7,171 nt of DNA from Bacteroidota bacterium. GTDB taxonomy: Bacteria; Bacteroidota; Bacteroidia; NS11-12g; UBA955. Positions 6,250-7,171 of the stretch are shown piece after piece; the stretch's first letter is position 1, and every line of letters starts with the position of its first letter. The notes beneath the pieces are model-generated. The model had not been told where the DNA came from, did not search any database, and was given only the letters and a program-made list of their open reading frames with translations. The position numbers and the translations under genes were made by a program. The DNA lies in the NCBI GenBank assembly GCA_009918425.1, contig RGEC01000113.1, positions 1-7,171 of the forward strand. Reading direction: 5' to 3'.

Positions 6250-7171
6250 ATGCGCATCACAGAAAATATCCGTCAGGGACTGGAAGCGGTTAAGACCAAT
6301 CTGCTGCGCACCGTCATTACCTGTTTGATTATTGCCATTGGCATTGCCGCGCTGGTAGGTATTCTTACCTCAATTGATGCTATGAACAGCGCTATTACCA
6401 AAACCTTTTCTCGCATGGGATCACAGAGTTTCAATATTCGAAACAATCAGGGTTTTCAGCGACATGGAGCACCGGGTAGCTCAGTTTCTGAGCCTATTTC
6501 ATGGACACAGGCAGCAGGATTTAAAAAAGGTTTTGAATTTCCATCTGACGTTTCCATCAGCCGCAATGCTGAAATGGCAGCCAAGGTGCGTTTTAAAAAT
6601 AAAGAGACCAATCCGAATGCCCGTGTAATCGGGGTGGATGAAAACTACCTGAAAACCGCAAGTTATGAGCTTGAGCAGGGTAGAAATTTTACTTCAAACG
6701 ATGTGGAACTGGCATTGCCGCTTGCCATTATTGGTAAGGAAATAGCAACCACTTTGTTGGGGAAGTCCGGGCTCGGTGAGGTTATCAAAGTAAACGGTAA
6801 AACCTATCGTGTGGCGGGCATACTGGCCGAAAAAGGATCCAGTCTGGGTATGTCAGGCGGAGACAGAGTGGTTTTCATTCCGGTTAGCCGTTCGCGAATG
6901 GATTTTAACAATGGACAGGAAAATTACTTTATCAATGTGGCGGTAAATCAGATAAACCAGCTGGATCCGGCTATGGATGAAGCTTACCTGCTCATGCGGA
7001 GGATGCGAGGCCTTGGCAGTTCCAAACCCGATGATTTTACCCTCACCAAAAGCGATGCGCTTGCCAATGATGCCATCGATAACCTGAAAATGGTGACTAT
7101 GGTGGGAACAATTATTTCCTGCGTTACTTTTGGTGTAGTGAATTCAAGTTCATCACCCCCCCTTCCTACCA
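6250..7171 (+). CDS. MacB/FtsX-type ABC transporter permease, 3'-truncated by window edge
   Basis: Starts with MRITENIRQGLEAVKTNLLR, the usual cytoplasmic lead into the first transmembrane helix (about residues 19-41) of MacB-like permeases. A long extracytoplasmic domain of the MacB core type (about 42-275) follows, with recognisable segments ARVIGVDENYLKTA, LEQGRNFT, AIIGKEIA, VNGKTYRVAGILAEKG and a DAIDNLKMVTMVG stretch leading to the second helix. About 307 codons are visible; the remaining helices and C-terminus lie beyond the window. Such permeases work with a separate MacB/LolD-like ATPase, exporting peptides, lipoproteins or drugs or transmitting force across the envelope; no ATPase gene is in the window. 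ATG 6250 is 19 nt after the Fe-S carrier stop, with no Shine-Dalgarno, so the two may form one transcript. From about base 7129 the protein ceases to look like helix 2 and becomes Ser/Pro-rich, which suggests unreliable sequence at the edge. Confidence 0.88.
   Translation, partial: MRITENIRQGLEAVKTNLLRTVITCLIIAIGIAALVGILTSIDAMNSAITKTFSRMGSQSFNIRNNQGFQRHGAPGSSVSEPISWTQAAGFKKGFEFPSDVSISRNAEMAAKVRFKNKETNPNARVIGVDENYLKTASYELEQGRNFTSNDVELALPLAIIGKEIATTLLGKSGLGEVIKVNGKTYRVAGILAEKGSSLGMSGGDRVVFIPVSRSRMDFNNGQENYFINVAVNQINQLDPAMDEAYLLMRRMRGLGSSKPDDFTLTKSDALANDAIDNLKMVTMVGTIISCVTFGVVNSSSSPPLPT

Noticed and set aside
1..7171. A novel mobile, defence, CRISPR or biosynthetic system
   Set aside because: Both strands were examined for repeats, array-like spacing, transposase or nuclease motifs and RNA genes. 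Everything is accounted for by housekeeping genes with gaps of 158 bp or less.

Overview
The window is an ordinary chromosomal segment from a member of the Bacteroidota, with moderate GC. The lineage call rests on three things. DnaA opens with a domain I of the kind I associate with Bacteroidota. There are two clear TAnnTTTG-type -7 promoter boxes, the pattern used by the Bacteroidota primary sigma factor. Start codons in general lack a Shine-Dalgarno sequence. I cannot name a genus.

Layout: positions 2-1693 (+) hold the 3' part of aspS (aspartyl-tRNA synthetase), cut by the left edge. It converges on a minus-strand row and overlaps the first gene there by 18 bp. The minus-strand genes, read from right to left, are: a small one-helix membrane-anchored protein of unknown function (5775-5239); a 514-residue methylmalonyl-CoA mutase catalytic subunit without a B12 domain (5232-3688), only 6 nt downstream and so very likely in the same operon; dnaA (3529-2072) after a 158-bp AT-rich gap; and a DgkA-family lipid kinase (2041-1676). 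A strong intrinsic terminator sits between dnaA and dgkA, and its T-tract ends directly on the dgkA start codon. To the right, a 101-bp divergent promoter region (5776-5876) drives the unknown gene/mutase pair leftwards. Rightwards it drives an A-type Fe-S carrier (IscA/SufA/HesB family, 5877-6230), followed after 19 nt by a MacB/FtsX-type ABC transporter permease (from 6250) that runs off the right edge.

Functionally these are housekeeping genes: translation, replication initiation, envelope lipid phosphorylation, acyl-CoA carbon-skeleton rearrangement, Fe-S cluster delivery and an ABC export or efflux-type permease. I do not see a mobile element, CRISPR array, RNA gene or defence locus, and I do not think the window contains a new multigene system. 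The most useful leads are regulatory and architectural: the terminator abutting the dgkA ATG; the back-to-back promoters with the same 13-nt box-to-ATG distance and an inverted repeat between them; the archaeal-type split mutase with MCM specificity residues but an Arg at the Tyr75 position; and the last 30 or so bases, which no longer look like the permease and may be poor sequence or a junction.
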